Shown here: positions 52,137-60,830 of the stretch, piece by piece
How the letters are laid out: every line of letters begins with the position of its first letter
Position numbering within the stretch: position 1 is the first letter of the stretch
Origin: Aspidapion aeneum
Taxonomy: Eukaryota > Arthropoda > Insecta > Coleoptera > Brentidae
Direction of reading: 5' to 3'
NCBI GenBank assembly: GCA_963576565.1
Contig: OY755039.1
Span: 79,110,289-79,174,288, forward strand
Length of the DNA stretch: 64,000 nucleotides
Made by a program: the position numbers and the translations under genes
The notes under the pieces: generated by a model
Database searches by the model: none
What the model saw: only the letters and a program-made list of their open reading frames with translations
What the model was told of the DNA's origin: nothing

Positions 52137-54182
52137 TCAAACATCATTTGGCTTGGATAGTTCTTTCATACACTCGGGATTATGACACACTTTGGGATAA
52201 AGTTTTTGGTCAGAGTCTTCAGCTAACGGAGCTGATGGTACCGACGACGTTATTGGAAGAAGGGTTCGCGGACCGGTTTCACCCATCTCCACATTTTCGC
52301 GTTCGCGCATTTCACGTTCTACTTCACTCTTCATGAACTCGCGATATAGTTTGTACACGTACCTGTGAGTTAGTGCATTCCACAGGCTTGCCCAAAGGTA
52401 ACGTTTGCGCTTTGGGTGTTCTTTCGCGACGCGGTTGATAGTAAAATAGTTCATTACCACTGTTGCAACATAACTGATTAAGTGGATAACTGCAATAAGA
52501 AATCCAAAAATTGAAAATAAATTTCCCATATAGGATAAGAAACCCCATACTTCGGTTGCTGCTGTCATTGCTATATTTTTGATTTCTTGGTCATTAAAAA
52601 TATTAGGTACATATAGTTTCTGATCTTCCATTGATCTTCCAGTGATACGCCTGGCTATTTCATTGGTAACGGCTCTTTTCTCATTAGGAAACAATAAAGA
52701 TGTCTGAAATTTATACATTTCTTCCGTTGTATAAACTCCATGTGATGATATGGGTGAGATTCTGGAAAGAGTTATAGTATCTTCTTCAACATTCGCATCA
52801 AGCACTAATGCGGGTTCTGCTCTTCTGAGTTCTGGTGACAACTCAACCCAATTACCTTCTAAGTAAAACGTTGCTGGTAATAGTCCTTGACAATCTATTT
52901 CTGTTCCATATTCGGAGATTATATGGGTAACAGGCGTTCTAAACATAGACTTGTTTTGATAAATGATTGGCAATTCTTGATAGCAAGATTTGGTGCGTCT
53001 AAAATCAACAATCACCGGCTTACATTTTGCAATGTAAAGGACTTCTCCCATAACTCTACCAATAAATCCAGAATTTTCTTTAATTAAATTTCCAATAAGT
53101 TCTGGGGATTGATGTGCTAATGCAATTCGATTGGCTAAGATGGCTTCTCTGAGCTCACATCTTTTTACAATAGCATCATATACTAATTCAGCCATTTGCT
53201 TTTTGACAGCGATTTCTAAAAATAATAACTTACTTAAAACTTGAGCCATCAGATCGGTGTTTTGAGTTAATAAGAAAGATTTTCTATAATAAAATCCCAA
53301 TTCATCTTCAATTATTATGAGCAGTCTGTTTTGTTCGGTTTGCCAAGCTCTTTGGTGACAAAGCTCTTCAGGTTTCGTTAATTTTAGTGCAAAGACAGTA
53401 TCTTCAGCATCTACAATGATGTATCTAATGATTGGCTCTTGGCTTACAGTTAGTATGGTCGCATTTCCTTCCCATAAGACATCAACTCCTTGGGTGTGAC
53501 AAACTTCTTTATGATCTTGTTCCCAAACAACTTCTCCAACTTGATCATCAAAGCAGTAGCCATCGTTGTAATGACAAAATGTGCCTGTTTTTAAATGAAT
53601 TACATTTCTTTCTACATTTGCAGTTGTTTGATAATCTGACAGTTTAATTGTTATGGCTGCTGAAACGATTACATTTTCGTAAACAGTGTCTCCAATTGAG
53701 TAACGTACTCCGTTACATGAACCATCTGACTTGATCTGTCCTTGAATTGTGGTTGAAACTTCTGTCGTGCCATTTAACAACAGTTGAGTTATAGTACCTG
53801 CACCAATCCCATTAAGGTTCACTGCTCGGAATTTATGTGCTTTTAGACAACCATCACGGTTTAATGTTTGAACCGTTTTAACAAGTCCTCCAGGAACTGC
53901 ACTAGTATGTGAAAACATTCCACATCTTTGTACTAGTTGTTGCACCATTACTAGGCAGTTATACGTATGTACTGATACATGTTCTCGTTTCTGTACGAGC
54001 TGGATTCGGCGTGAAACAGATAAGGTGGCATTCTTCGGATCTTTGCATGGCACTACGCCTAACAGCGACAGCTTGGTCAGTTCGGTCGTCTTGTCCTGGC
54101 AGTCGTACGCTATAATGTCTGCGCTCGTCATGGTTGATAGTTGGGCAATGGCACAAAGGATGGCGAAAATGGCAAAAGTCAT
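52137..54182 (-). CDS. env: Envelope glycoprotein, intact, possibly class III fusion type
   Basis: The 681-codon frame starts with ATG at 54182, three bases after a strong splice acceptor. Residues 1-21 are a signal peptide (MTFAIFAILCAIAQLSTMTS). The ectodomain is Cys-rich with N-glycosylation sequons (NATL, NGTT, NATI, NKSM). A hydrophobic segment at about 555-580 (LFSIFGFLIAVIHLISYV) is followed by a basic stop (HPKRKR, 589-594) and a tail of about 90 residues containing PSAP (649-652) and LYPKV (661-665). It would mediate particle entry. There is no furin-type site. It does not resemble the F-type Env of Drosophila gypsy; its Cys pattern and spacing recall chuvirus-like class III (gB/VSV-G-like) glycoproteins, from memory only. 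Frame undamaged. Confidence 0.85.
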   Translation of the reverse strand: MTFAIFAILCAIAQLSTMTSADIIAYDCQDKTTELTKLSLLGVVPCKDPKNATLSVSRRIQLVQKREHVSVHTYNCLVMVQQLVQRCGMFSHTSAVPGGLVKTVQTLNRDGCLKAHKFRAVNLNGIGAGTITQLLLNGTTEVSTTIQGQIKSDGSCNGVRYSIGDTVYENVIVSAAITIKLSDYQTTANVERNVIHLKTGTFCHYNDGYCFDDQVGEVVWEQDHKEVCHTQGVDVLWEGNATILTVSQEPIIRYIIVDAEDTVFALKLTKPEELCHQRAWQTEQNRLLIIIEDELGFYYRKSFLLTQNTDLMAQVLSKLLFLEIAVKKQMAELVYDAIVKRCELREAILANRIALAHQSPELIGNLIKENSGFIGRVMGEVLYIAKCKPVIVDFRRTKSCYQELPIIYQNKSMFRTPVTHIISEYGTEIDCQGLLPATFYLEGNWVELSPELRRAEPALVLDANVEEDTITLSRISPISSHGVYTTEEMYKFQTSLLFPNEKRAVTNEIARRITGRSMEDQKLYVPNIFNDQEIKNIAMTAATEVWGFLSYMGNLFSIFGFLIAVIHLISYVATVVMNYFTINRVAKEHPKRKRYLWASLWNALTHRYVYKLYREFMKSEVEREMRERENVEMGETGPRTLLPITSSVPSAPLAEDSDQKLYPKVCHNPECMKELSKPNDV

Positions 54183-54210
54183 CTTCTGTAATAAAGAAAA
54201 TCTCGCAAGT
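54183..54210 (-). promoter_or_regulatory. Splice acceptor for env mRNA
   Basis: Minus strand reads GATTTTCTTTATTACAG, exon starting at 54185 with AAGATG. The pyrimidine-rich stretch plus TACAG is a good 3' splice site, and the exon begins three bases before the env ATG, so a leader-to-env splice would make env the first frame of the subgenomic RNA. Confidence 0.78.
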
Positions 54211-54405
54211 GCGGATTAAGGTAAAACACAATAAAATGAGGGCAAAAGGAAAAAGAAACAAAATTTTAGTTAAACAAAGTAATTTGTTTAAACAATAAGG
54301 GTGGGCAATTGAAATGTTTTGCTTTCGCGCACGCAAAACAAAGAAAAAGGGGACAAGAACTTGTTTCTTCTTTTAAATTTTTGTTTTAGGGAAGCTTATA
54401 AAAAT
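54211..54405. other. pol-env intergenic spacer (intronic in env mRNA)
   Basis: About 200 bases between the integrase stop (54406) and the env acceptor, AT-rich, with a candidate pyrimidine-rich branch region. Not coding on the minus strand. Confidence 0.6.
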
Positions 54406-57015
54406 TTAAATGCCTGAATCCCGGATCCACTTTTCGTCTGGAACTGGTCCTTGACTGCGAGTGTATCTACGGAACTCAGTAGCGGGTGATGAACTAAGGC
54501 TGGTTGAGGGGCCTTGAGGTGACTCTTTTGAAGGTGAGGGCTCAGGAAGCTGCGGAGAAGGTGTGACCTTGGAATCTCCGGAACTTCTGGAATGAGAATG
54601 GCCGCTGGAGACAGTCCTCGAACTAGGGCTTGATTGACTGCACTTGGTTGTGCTGGCTGAATTTGAATGTGTAGTCGAAAGAACTTCTCCAACTATGGTC
54701 TTTTCATTAGTAGAGGAAGAGTCGTTTGATAGGGTTAAAGGTAATGTGTGAGCGTCGGAGTTATTTAGTTCCCTATCATGCAAACTAGTTTTATTACTTA
54801 CTTCACTCTTTCTTGCAGTTAAAACGTCTTTTGCAATCGGCAAGTTAATTTCTACACTACTAGTACTATTACTTACTGATTTCATACTTAAGGTATTGTT
54901 TTTATTTGAAGATGCTTTTTCCATTACGTTTGTTTTTATTTCACTATTGTTATCCTTTCTCTGATCTTCACTTGATGTATGTAAAAACTCGTATCCCTTC
55001 TCGATCTTAAGTGGTGTGTTACCTAGCTTAAATTTTTCTAAATTAGAAGCTAAACATGGCTTAATTCTATTTACATGTACTTTTTGCGTCTTACCGGTAT
55101 GTAAACCCTTAATCGTGGCATTTACGTTTTTAAGATCTAAAATCCTATAGGGTCCTGACCACATTTTTGCTAATTTCTTCGTAATACCTTGCTTTATTCC
55201 TTGTTCCAGTAAATAAACTTTTTCTCCTACTTTAAATTTATGTGGTTTTGTTGTTTTATTAAAGTGTTCGTGAACTTTGCTCGTATTTTTCTCTATATTA
55301 TACAGGGCATTTTGATGTGCGATTTTCATCCGTTGCAAAAACTCTGATACGTAGTTTTCATGCGTATCATATCTTATTTTCATTGGTCTAAATAAATCAT
55401 CAAATGGATAATCCATATCTCTACCGTATAGTAGGAAGAATGGACTCTCTTCTGTAGTAGAATGAGTCATTGAGCTGTATGCAGCGAGAGCATAGGGTAG
55501 CCAGATATCCCAATCTCTCTGATCTGGACTTATGTAGTGACTCAACATGTCTTTAAGTGTTCTATGGAATCTTTCCAAAGCTCCATTGGTTTGAGGTCTG
55601 TACGCTGTAGTTTTTAGATGGTTGATTCTTAGTACTTCGCAAATTTTTTCCATTAATCTACTTGTGAAATTAGTACCTAAATCAGTAAGCAACTGTTTTG
55701 GTGTTCCATGTCTTAGAATAATTCCTTGGATAAAAGTTCTAGCTACTGTATCAGCAGTTTGATCTTTCATTGGAAACGCTTCTACGTACTTCGTCAAAGA
55801 ATCTTGTACAGTGAGAATATATTTATTCCCTAAATCTGTAATTGGTAATGGACCTACAGCATCCATAGCTATTCTATAGAATGGTCTTGTTGGTGTCTTA
55901 AATTTTTGAAGTGGTGCTGGTCTTAAATGTGGCGAAGTTTTTCTTTGAGCGCACGAAATACATGCATTCACATAAAGTTTTATGTCGCTGCACATTCCTT
56001 GCCAATAAAATATCTTTTTAATTCTCTCATAAGTCTTGTCGTAACCTACATGTCCTGAGAGTGGCAGATCATGATAAATTTCCATAATACTTAATATAAG
56101 TTCTTTTGGAGCTACAAGGGTGTCATCAATAGTCCATTGTCCGGACTTTTTGTAAATAATTCCATCATCATCTGCGTAAAAGTTTGTTGTTTCTCCTGAT
56201 ATAATTTTGTTTAAAATTCTTAACACATCTGGATCTTTTCTTTGCAACTTTTTTATCTTTTCTCGACTCCATATGGGATCTAATTCGTTAACATTTCCTA
56301 GGTAACGTATTGTAGTTTCTTGGGTTGTTTTTATCCTAGATAATGCATCGACATTGGAGTGGTTTTTTCCAGGTCTATATTCAATCTCAAAAGTATACTC
56401 TGATAATGCTAAAGACCATCTCATTAATCTATTATTTGGTTCTTTAACACTCATTAGCCACTTTAGAGGTTGGTGATCTGTATAAACAGTAAATTCGACT
56501 CCATAGAGATAACATCGAAACTGTTTTATACCCCATAATAGTCCTAGACACTCTCTTTCGGTAGTTGAATAATTTCTTTCTGCTTTATTTAGTTGACGAC
56601 TTGCATAGCCAACTGGAAGTTCTTTTCCATCGTAAATTTGGCTTAAAATGGCTCCTAATGCAAATCCTGATGCATCTGTTGATAAACAAAAACGTTTTGA
56701 AAAATCTGGATATTTTAAGATTGGTTCGTTGATTAATGCAGACTTTAATTCTTGGAAAGCCTTCTGGTTTTCTTCTTTCCACAAATATGGAGTATTCTTT
56801 TTTGTGAGGCTAGTTAAAGGTATTGCGATTTTTGCAAAGTTTGGTATAAACCTTCTATAGTACGATACTAAACCTAAGAAAGATCTGATTTCTGTTATGT
56901 TCTTTGGTATTGGAAATTCTTTAACTGCCTTAATTTTTCCTTCGTCTGGTCTTATTCCATCGCCTCCTACAATGTGACCTAAATATGTAGTTTCTCTTTT
57001 CAGAAAGACACATTT
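54406..57015 (-). pseudogene. pol: pol, 3' piece: RT connection, RNase H, integrase (open frame, out of phase with RT)
   Basis: The frame is open from about 57015 to 54406 (869 codons) but in a different phase from the RT before it, so it is expressed only if the lesion were absent. Counting from the Leu at 56784 as 1: RNase H carboxylates D37 (LSTDASG), E78 (TTERE) and D103 (YTDHQPL); integrase zinc ligands H238, H245, C275, C278; catalytic triad D308, D368, E404 with exactly 35 residues between the last two; GPY/F module at 544-546 (WSGPYRIL). After about residue 605 a Ser/Thr-rich extension of about 190 residues has no recognisable domain and may aid targeting or be a spacer. All catalytic residues are present. 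Confidence 0.92.
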
Positions 57016-58933
57016 TTAAATCAAATATGGACTTTAACTTTTCTAAGTGTTCTCGAACACTGTTTTTAGAGAAACAAATTATGTCATCTAGAAAAACAAA
57101 ACAATGACTTCCGGTTAATCCTGATAGAATTGCGTTCATCAATCTCTGATATGTAAATGGCGAATTAACTAATCCAAATGGCATTCTAATACATTCATAA
57201 TGTCCCCAAGGAACTGAAAACGCAGTCTTTTCTCGATCTTCTGGAGCTACTTCTACTTGCCAGAAGCCTTTTGTCATATCCAATGTTGTAAAAACTTGTG
57301 CTCCGCCTAACGAATCGATGGTTTCTTGTATATTTGGAATGGGAAAATAATCTCTCCTTGTTACTTTGTTAAGAGCTCTAAAATCTATACAGAACCTATA
57401 TTTCTTTTCTCCATTTTTATTAGTTTTTTCCACTAAAACAACTGGTGCACTCCATGGTGATATTGATGGCTGTATAATCTTGTTTTTAAGCATTTCGTCA
57501 ATTTGTTCACGTAAAATTTCTTGTTGTTTAAAAGGAACCCGGTAAGGTGCACGTACAATAGGTGGTGAATTATAAGTTTCTATTTTATGCTGCACTAAAG
57601 TCGTCTTCTTTAACGGCTTGTCTCCTAGGTGAAAAATATCTTTGTATTTTCTTAAAAATGATATTACTTTATCTCTTACCAAACCAACTAGATGTTTTGT
57701 TGCTTCGTTCAAAACCTGCTCAAAAGACTGTTCTTGACTAGGTTTATCACGAGTGAAGCTTTCTACCAAATCTTCTGTCATATCTGCTAAGTTAGCTATA
57801 GGGGTATTTTTTGGAAGAAACTGAGGTGTTGGAAAAACATTTAAAATTCGTACAACCACGTTCCTTTGCAGTTCTTCTGGGCTTGGAATAGTTACTATTG
57901 AACTAGCACACAACATTCCCATTGGAAGTTGTAAAGGCTCTACGATTCTATTGCCAGCAGGGATACGTCTATCAACTGAGGCTAGAATATCGCAGCCGCT
58001 GAAAGGTGGTATCTCCAGGAATTCTCGTAGACGTGCAACAGAGGCATTCGCTCTAACTGTTTGTTTGTCTCTTGAAAACGGCTTTTCTCCATCCTTTTCG
58101 TTGTACGTATTATTTGGGCTATTGTGTAACCAATCAAGGATTTTTTTTTCCTTGTTACGGACTAGCAAACTGGTATTACTACTCTTTTCTGAGCAATCCA
58201 TCAAATTGAGATCTCTCATCGGCTTCATACTGTTCCCACTGTAAATACTTATATTTTCATTATTAGTATCTGTAAGGAAAACTTCCTTATCAGTTAGGAG
58301 CTTCTGATGTTTTGACTTTACTTCCCCTGTTTTATCTAATGTCGCTTCTAGCCGACAAAATTTTGAAAGATTAGCTGCAGATGGTTGAATGACGTTTTCA
58401 TCCGGTAGTTTAACCATTTTAGAGTTACTGTTTTCTGTAACTCCATGACTCGAATTTGGCAAAACATCTGTCATGGCTATATTACAACCATTGATTACAA
58501 ATAAATTGTTTCTAAAATCTATAGTTGGCAAAACTCTTGATATAAAATCCATACCTAATAAACCTTGTGAAGGAAAACTTAAATCATCTTCACAAATTGC
58601 GCATTTCTGCTGAATGTCTCCTGATTTTAATTGAAATAGAACAAAAGTCAAACCATATTTATTAATTACATTTCCTGAGATGTCTGTTATTTTTGTTGGA
58701 CATTCATTTATGATTGGTAAGTTTAATCTTTTGACTAAACCGATTTTAATGAGCGAAACTGCGGCTCCCGTATCTAATAGCCATTTTGAAGGTTGATTTT
58801 GTATATAAAGCTCAATAAATTTAACTCCTTCAGTTAGTAATCTAATAACAATTGTTGACTTTTGAGATTTTTCCACGTTGACATTTGTAATGTTTTCATC
58901 TATGGTTTGGGCTTTGGAGGTTGGCGCTTGGAG
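56930..58933 (-). pseudogene. pol: pol, 5' piece: protease and most of reverse transcriptase, frameshifted in RT thumb
   Basis: Read in the -1 frame after the gag slip site (the first codon of the extended frame, at 58954, is TTG, not ATG, so there is no independent start). Counting from that TTG, the aspartic protease box is WLLDTGAAVSL with D61, and GLLGMDF marks the second protease motif. An extended linker of about 250 residues precedes RT, which shows YRFCIDFRALNK, FTTLDMTKGFWQVEV (motif A) and FLDDIICFS (D623, D624). After about K647 the phase changes: the last 28 codons to 56930 are out-of-frame and Arg-rich. Spacing from the DD pair to the YLGH-like motif in the next frame is about ten residues shorter than usual, so a small out-of-frame deletion near 57015 is likely. 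Protease probably intact, RT dead. Confidence 0.92.
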
Positions 58934-60711
58934 TTTAAAGACCCGGGAGGACAAACTTCTCCGATTTTACCACAGTGAAAGCAAAACAATTTTTGATTGC
59001 TAAAACAAGTTAGCTTGTTATGACCTTTTTCTCCACATCTATAGCATCGGTCCACCATATAAGGATATTCTTTTGGAGGTTGTCTGACTCCATTATTTGA
59101 CATAGTAACTCTTGGTGAATTGGCTCCACGCATTTGAATAGGGCTACTACGGTTGTGAGTAAAACCTCGGTTTTGTTGATATCCACCGTTTGGTTGATAT
59201 CTTGCACTTTGTTGATTAAATGTAGGATTTTGTTGATATCTCTCATAACCTCTCTGATTTCCATTATTTTGGAATGTTCCTCGACTCTGTTGTTGATAAC
59301 CTCCTCTTTGATTAAATTGAAAATTGCCACGAGTTGGTTGAAAACCACCTCTTTGATTAAATCCACCGCGGCTTGGTTGAAAACCTTGGTAATATGGTCT
59401 TGGATTAGGCACGTTTTGATAATGTTCTTCTGGTGATTGATTAAAATCTCTTCGAGCAAATAAGTACTTTTGATTGGGCAAATCTTCCCTTTTTGACGAA
59501 AAATATCTTATTGTTTCCTCAGGTTGTTGCCTACTGGTTGATGGATAACTTGGTCGTTCTGATGTAGACACTTTTCTTATCGATATTATGTCGTACTTAG
59601 TTTCTTTGATTAGTCTGGCTACTTTTTGTTCACTAATGAGAGCTTGTTCTAGACATTCCTCAAGGTCATAAAATTCTCCTTTGGCTAAAACATCGTTGGC
59701 CAATTTGGTATCTATGCCTTGGAAAAATTGTTCTACCAATAGTAGATTTCTATGATATAATTGTTGTGCCGTCATGGTATCTATCGGGAAAAATTTATTC
59801 GCAATTATTTGTAATCTTTGAACATACTCTCCTAGAGATTCTAGTGGCTTACGAATACAAGATCCTAATTCTCTTTTTCCTTCTGACATTGGAATTTTTC
59901 TGCCAAATACTTTCTGTAAGTAGTTTCTCATTTCAAACATGTTTCTTGGTCTTTGACCTGGAAGCAACGAGCTGTAATACATCTTAACTTTCTCTCTAAA
60001 CTTGGACTCACAGACTTTGACCATATCTTCCTGACTCCATTTGTGTTGTCTACCTAAGTTTTCTATGGCGTCCAAAAATAAGTCAAAATCTGGACCTCCA
60101 GTGTAATTTTCTAATAATGTCATATCTTGTATTCCTCCAGTAAATGACATTTTCCGCAAATAGAAGTTTAGCTCAGCTAATTGTTCATTTTCTAATGGTG
60201 AAGTTCTTTTGGGCGGGGCATCATGCCTGTTTGTTTGTGAGAACTGTGACTCATCATATCTATTATAATATTCTTGAGGCTGAGAAAATTGAGTTGGCCT
60301 TCTTAAGTTTTGAGCGAAATTTTGAGATTCATCCACGAACTGGGATTGAAATTGAGCTGAACTTTGTGGTTCACTTCTCATTTGCTGTTGAGTCTCGGAG
60401 GTTATCTGTTGCTGTTGAAAATATGCTGCTACTGCTGCAGCTAAATCCGCATTTGTAAAGGTGACTTGACCATTATTCTGAGTAAGTAAATTACCTACAT
60501 TTCCATTTGTACCATGAGTCTGTGCATTAGAGGTTGTGTTCGCAGTTGTGTATTGCACACCTGTGACGGTTGTTGTTGAGATATTTACTCCTGTAGTTTG
60601 ATTTTGTATTATTCCATTTTCTGTATGAAAATGGCCGCCGTTAGTTTCTTGGTTGACCGATGTTACAGGGGGATCGATTAAATCAGTGTTATTTTCATCT
60701 TTTTTAGACAT
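58900..60711 (-). CDS. gag: Gag polyprotein, intact, 603 codons
   Basis: It starts at ATG 60711 in an A-rich context (AAACAAAAATGTCT). An N-terminal Gln/Asn/Thr-rich region (about 1-175) precedes a capsid-like helical segment (about 176-375; YTGGPDFDLFLDAIENLG ... LVEQFFQGIDTKLANDVL). A Gly-Arg-Gln-rich region follows (FNQRGGFQPTRGNFQ and similar), then a CCHC zinc knuckle C556-C559-H564-C569. A second knuckle is degenerate: C577-C580 are followed by GKIGEV with Glu where His is expected. It would coat and package genomic RNA. The frame ends 33 bases after the -1 frameshift site. Confidence 0.9.
   Translation of the reverse strand: MSKKDENNTDLIDPPVTSVNQETNGGHFHTENGIIQNQTTGVNISTTTVTGVQYTTANTTSNAQTHGTNGNVGNLLTQNNGQVTFTNADLAAAVAAYFQQQQITSETQQQMRSEPQSSAQFQSQFVDESQNFAQNLRRPTQFSQPQEYYNRYDESQFSQTNRHDAPPKRTSPLENEQLAELNFYLRKMSFTGGIQDMTLLENYTGGPDFDLFLDAIENLGRQHKWSQEDMVKVCESKFREKVKMYYSSLLPGQRPRNMFEMRNYLQKVFGRKIPMSEGKRELGSCIRKPLESLGEYVQRLQIIANKFFPIDTMTAQQLYHRNLLLVEQFFQGIDTKLANDVLAKGEFYDLEECLEQALISEQKVARLIKETKYDIISIRKVSTSERPSYPSTSRQQPEETIRYFSSKREDLPNQKYLFARRDFNQSPEEHYQNVPNPRPYYQGFQPSRGGFNQRGGFQPTRGNFQFNQRGGYQQQSRGTFQNNGNQRGYERYQQNPTFNQQSARYQPNGGYQQNRGFTHNRSSPIQMRGANSPRVTMSNNGVRQPPKEYPYMVDRCYRCGEKGHNKLTCFSNQKLFCFHCGKIGEVCPPGSLNSKRQPPKPKP
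58933..58939 (-). promoter_or_regulatory. -1 ribosomal frameshift heptamer UUUAAAC
   Basis: Minus strand T-TTA-AAC lies at gag codons 592-593 (Leu-Asn), exactly in X-XXY-YYZ phase relative to gag. After a one-base backward slip, reading continues at CTC (58933) into the protease frame, which is open. UUUAAAC is among the most efficient known slippery heptamers. No obvious stable stem-loop was found by eye within 15 bases downstream. Confidence 0.9.
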
Positions 60712-60830
60712 TTTTGTTTAGTTTAGTTTTAATTAGGTTGCAATATTAGGAGAACGACAATACTTACTAAAAAACTATAGACCAAGTATAAAATATAATT
60801 ATAAGGTACCTGAAGCAACCCTCTCGAGTT
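60712..60830 (-). promoter_or_regulatory. Provirus leader with two splice-donor candidates
   Basis: Upstream of the gag ATG the minus strand has CAG|GTACCT (last exon base 60810) and TTTA|GTAAGTATT (last exon base 60768). Both fit donor rules on the intron side. Either could splice to the acceptor at 54186 and remove gag and pol. Confidence 0.6.

Larger units (their letters stand above)
49610..60812 (-). mobile_element. Ty3/gypsy-type endogenous retrovirus with envelope (3' LTR to leader)
   Basis: Minus-strand provirus. In transcription order it has a leader with splice donors (60812-60712), gag, -1 frameshift, protease-RT, RNase H-integrase, env, purine tract and 3' LTR. Ty3/gypsy assignment follows from the order RT-RNase H-integrase, D-D-35-E integrase and zinc-knuckle Gag. 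It is nested in the plus-strand LTR element. Gag and env are intact and the sole obvious coding lesion is in RT, so the insertion is young. The upper limit given is only the last base I can attach to it; the 5' LTR was not found up to 64000. Confidence 0.9.

Noticed and set aside
58952..58954. Independent start for the protease-RT frame
   Set aside because: The codon is TTG, lies upstream of the slip site within gag, and the -1 heptamer explains expression.
59010..60458. Opposite-strand or shifted frames of 70-149 codons over gag
   Set aside because: Shadow frames of the Gln/Arg/Gly-rich gag sequence.
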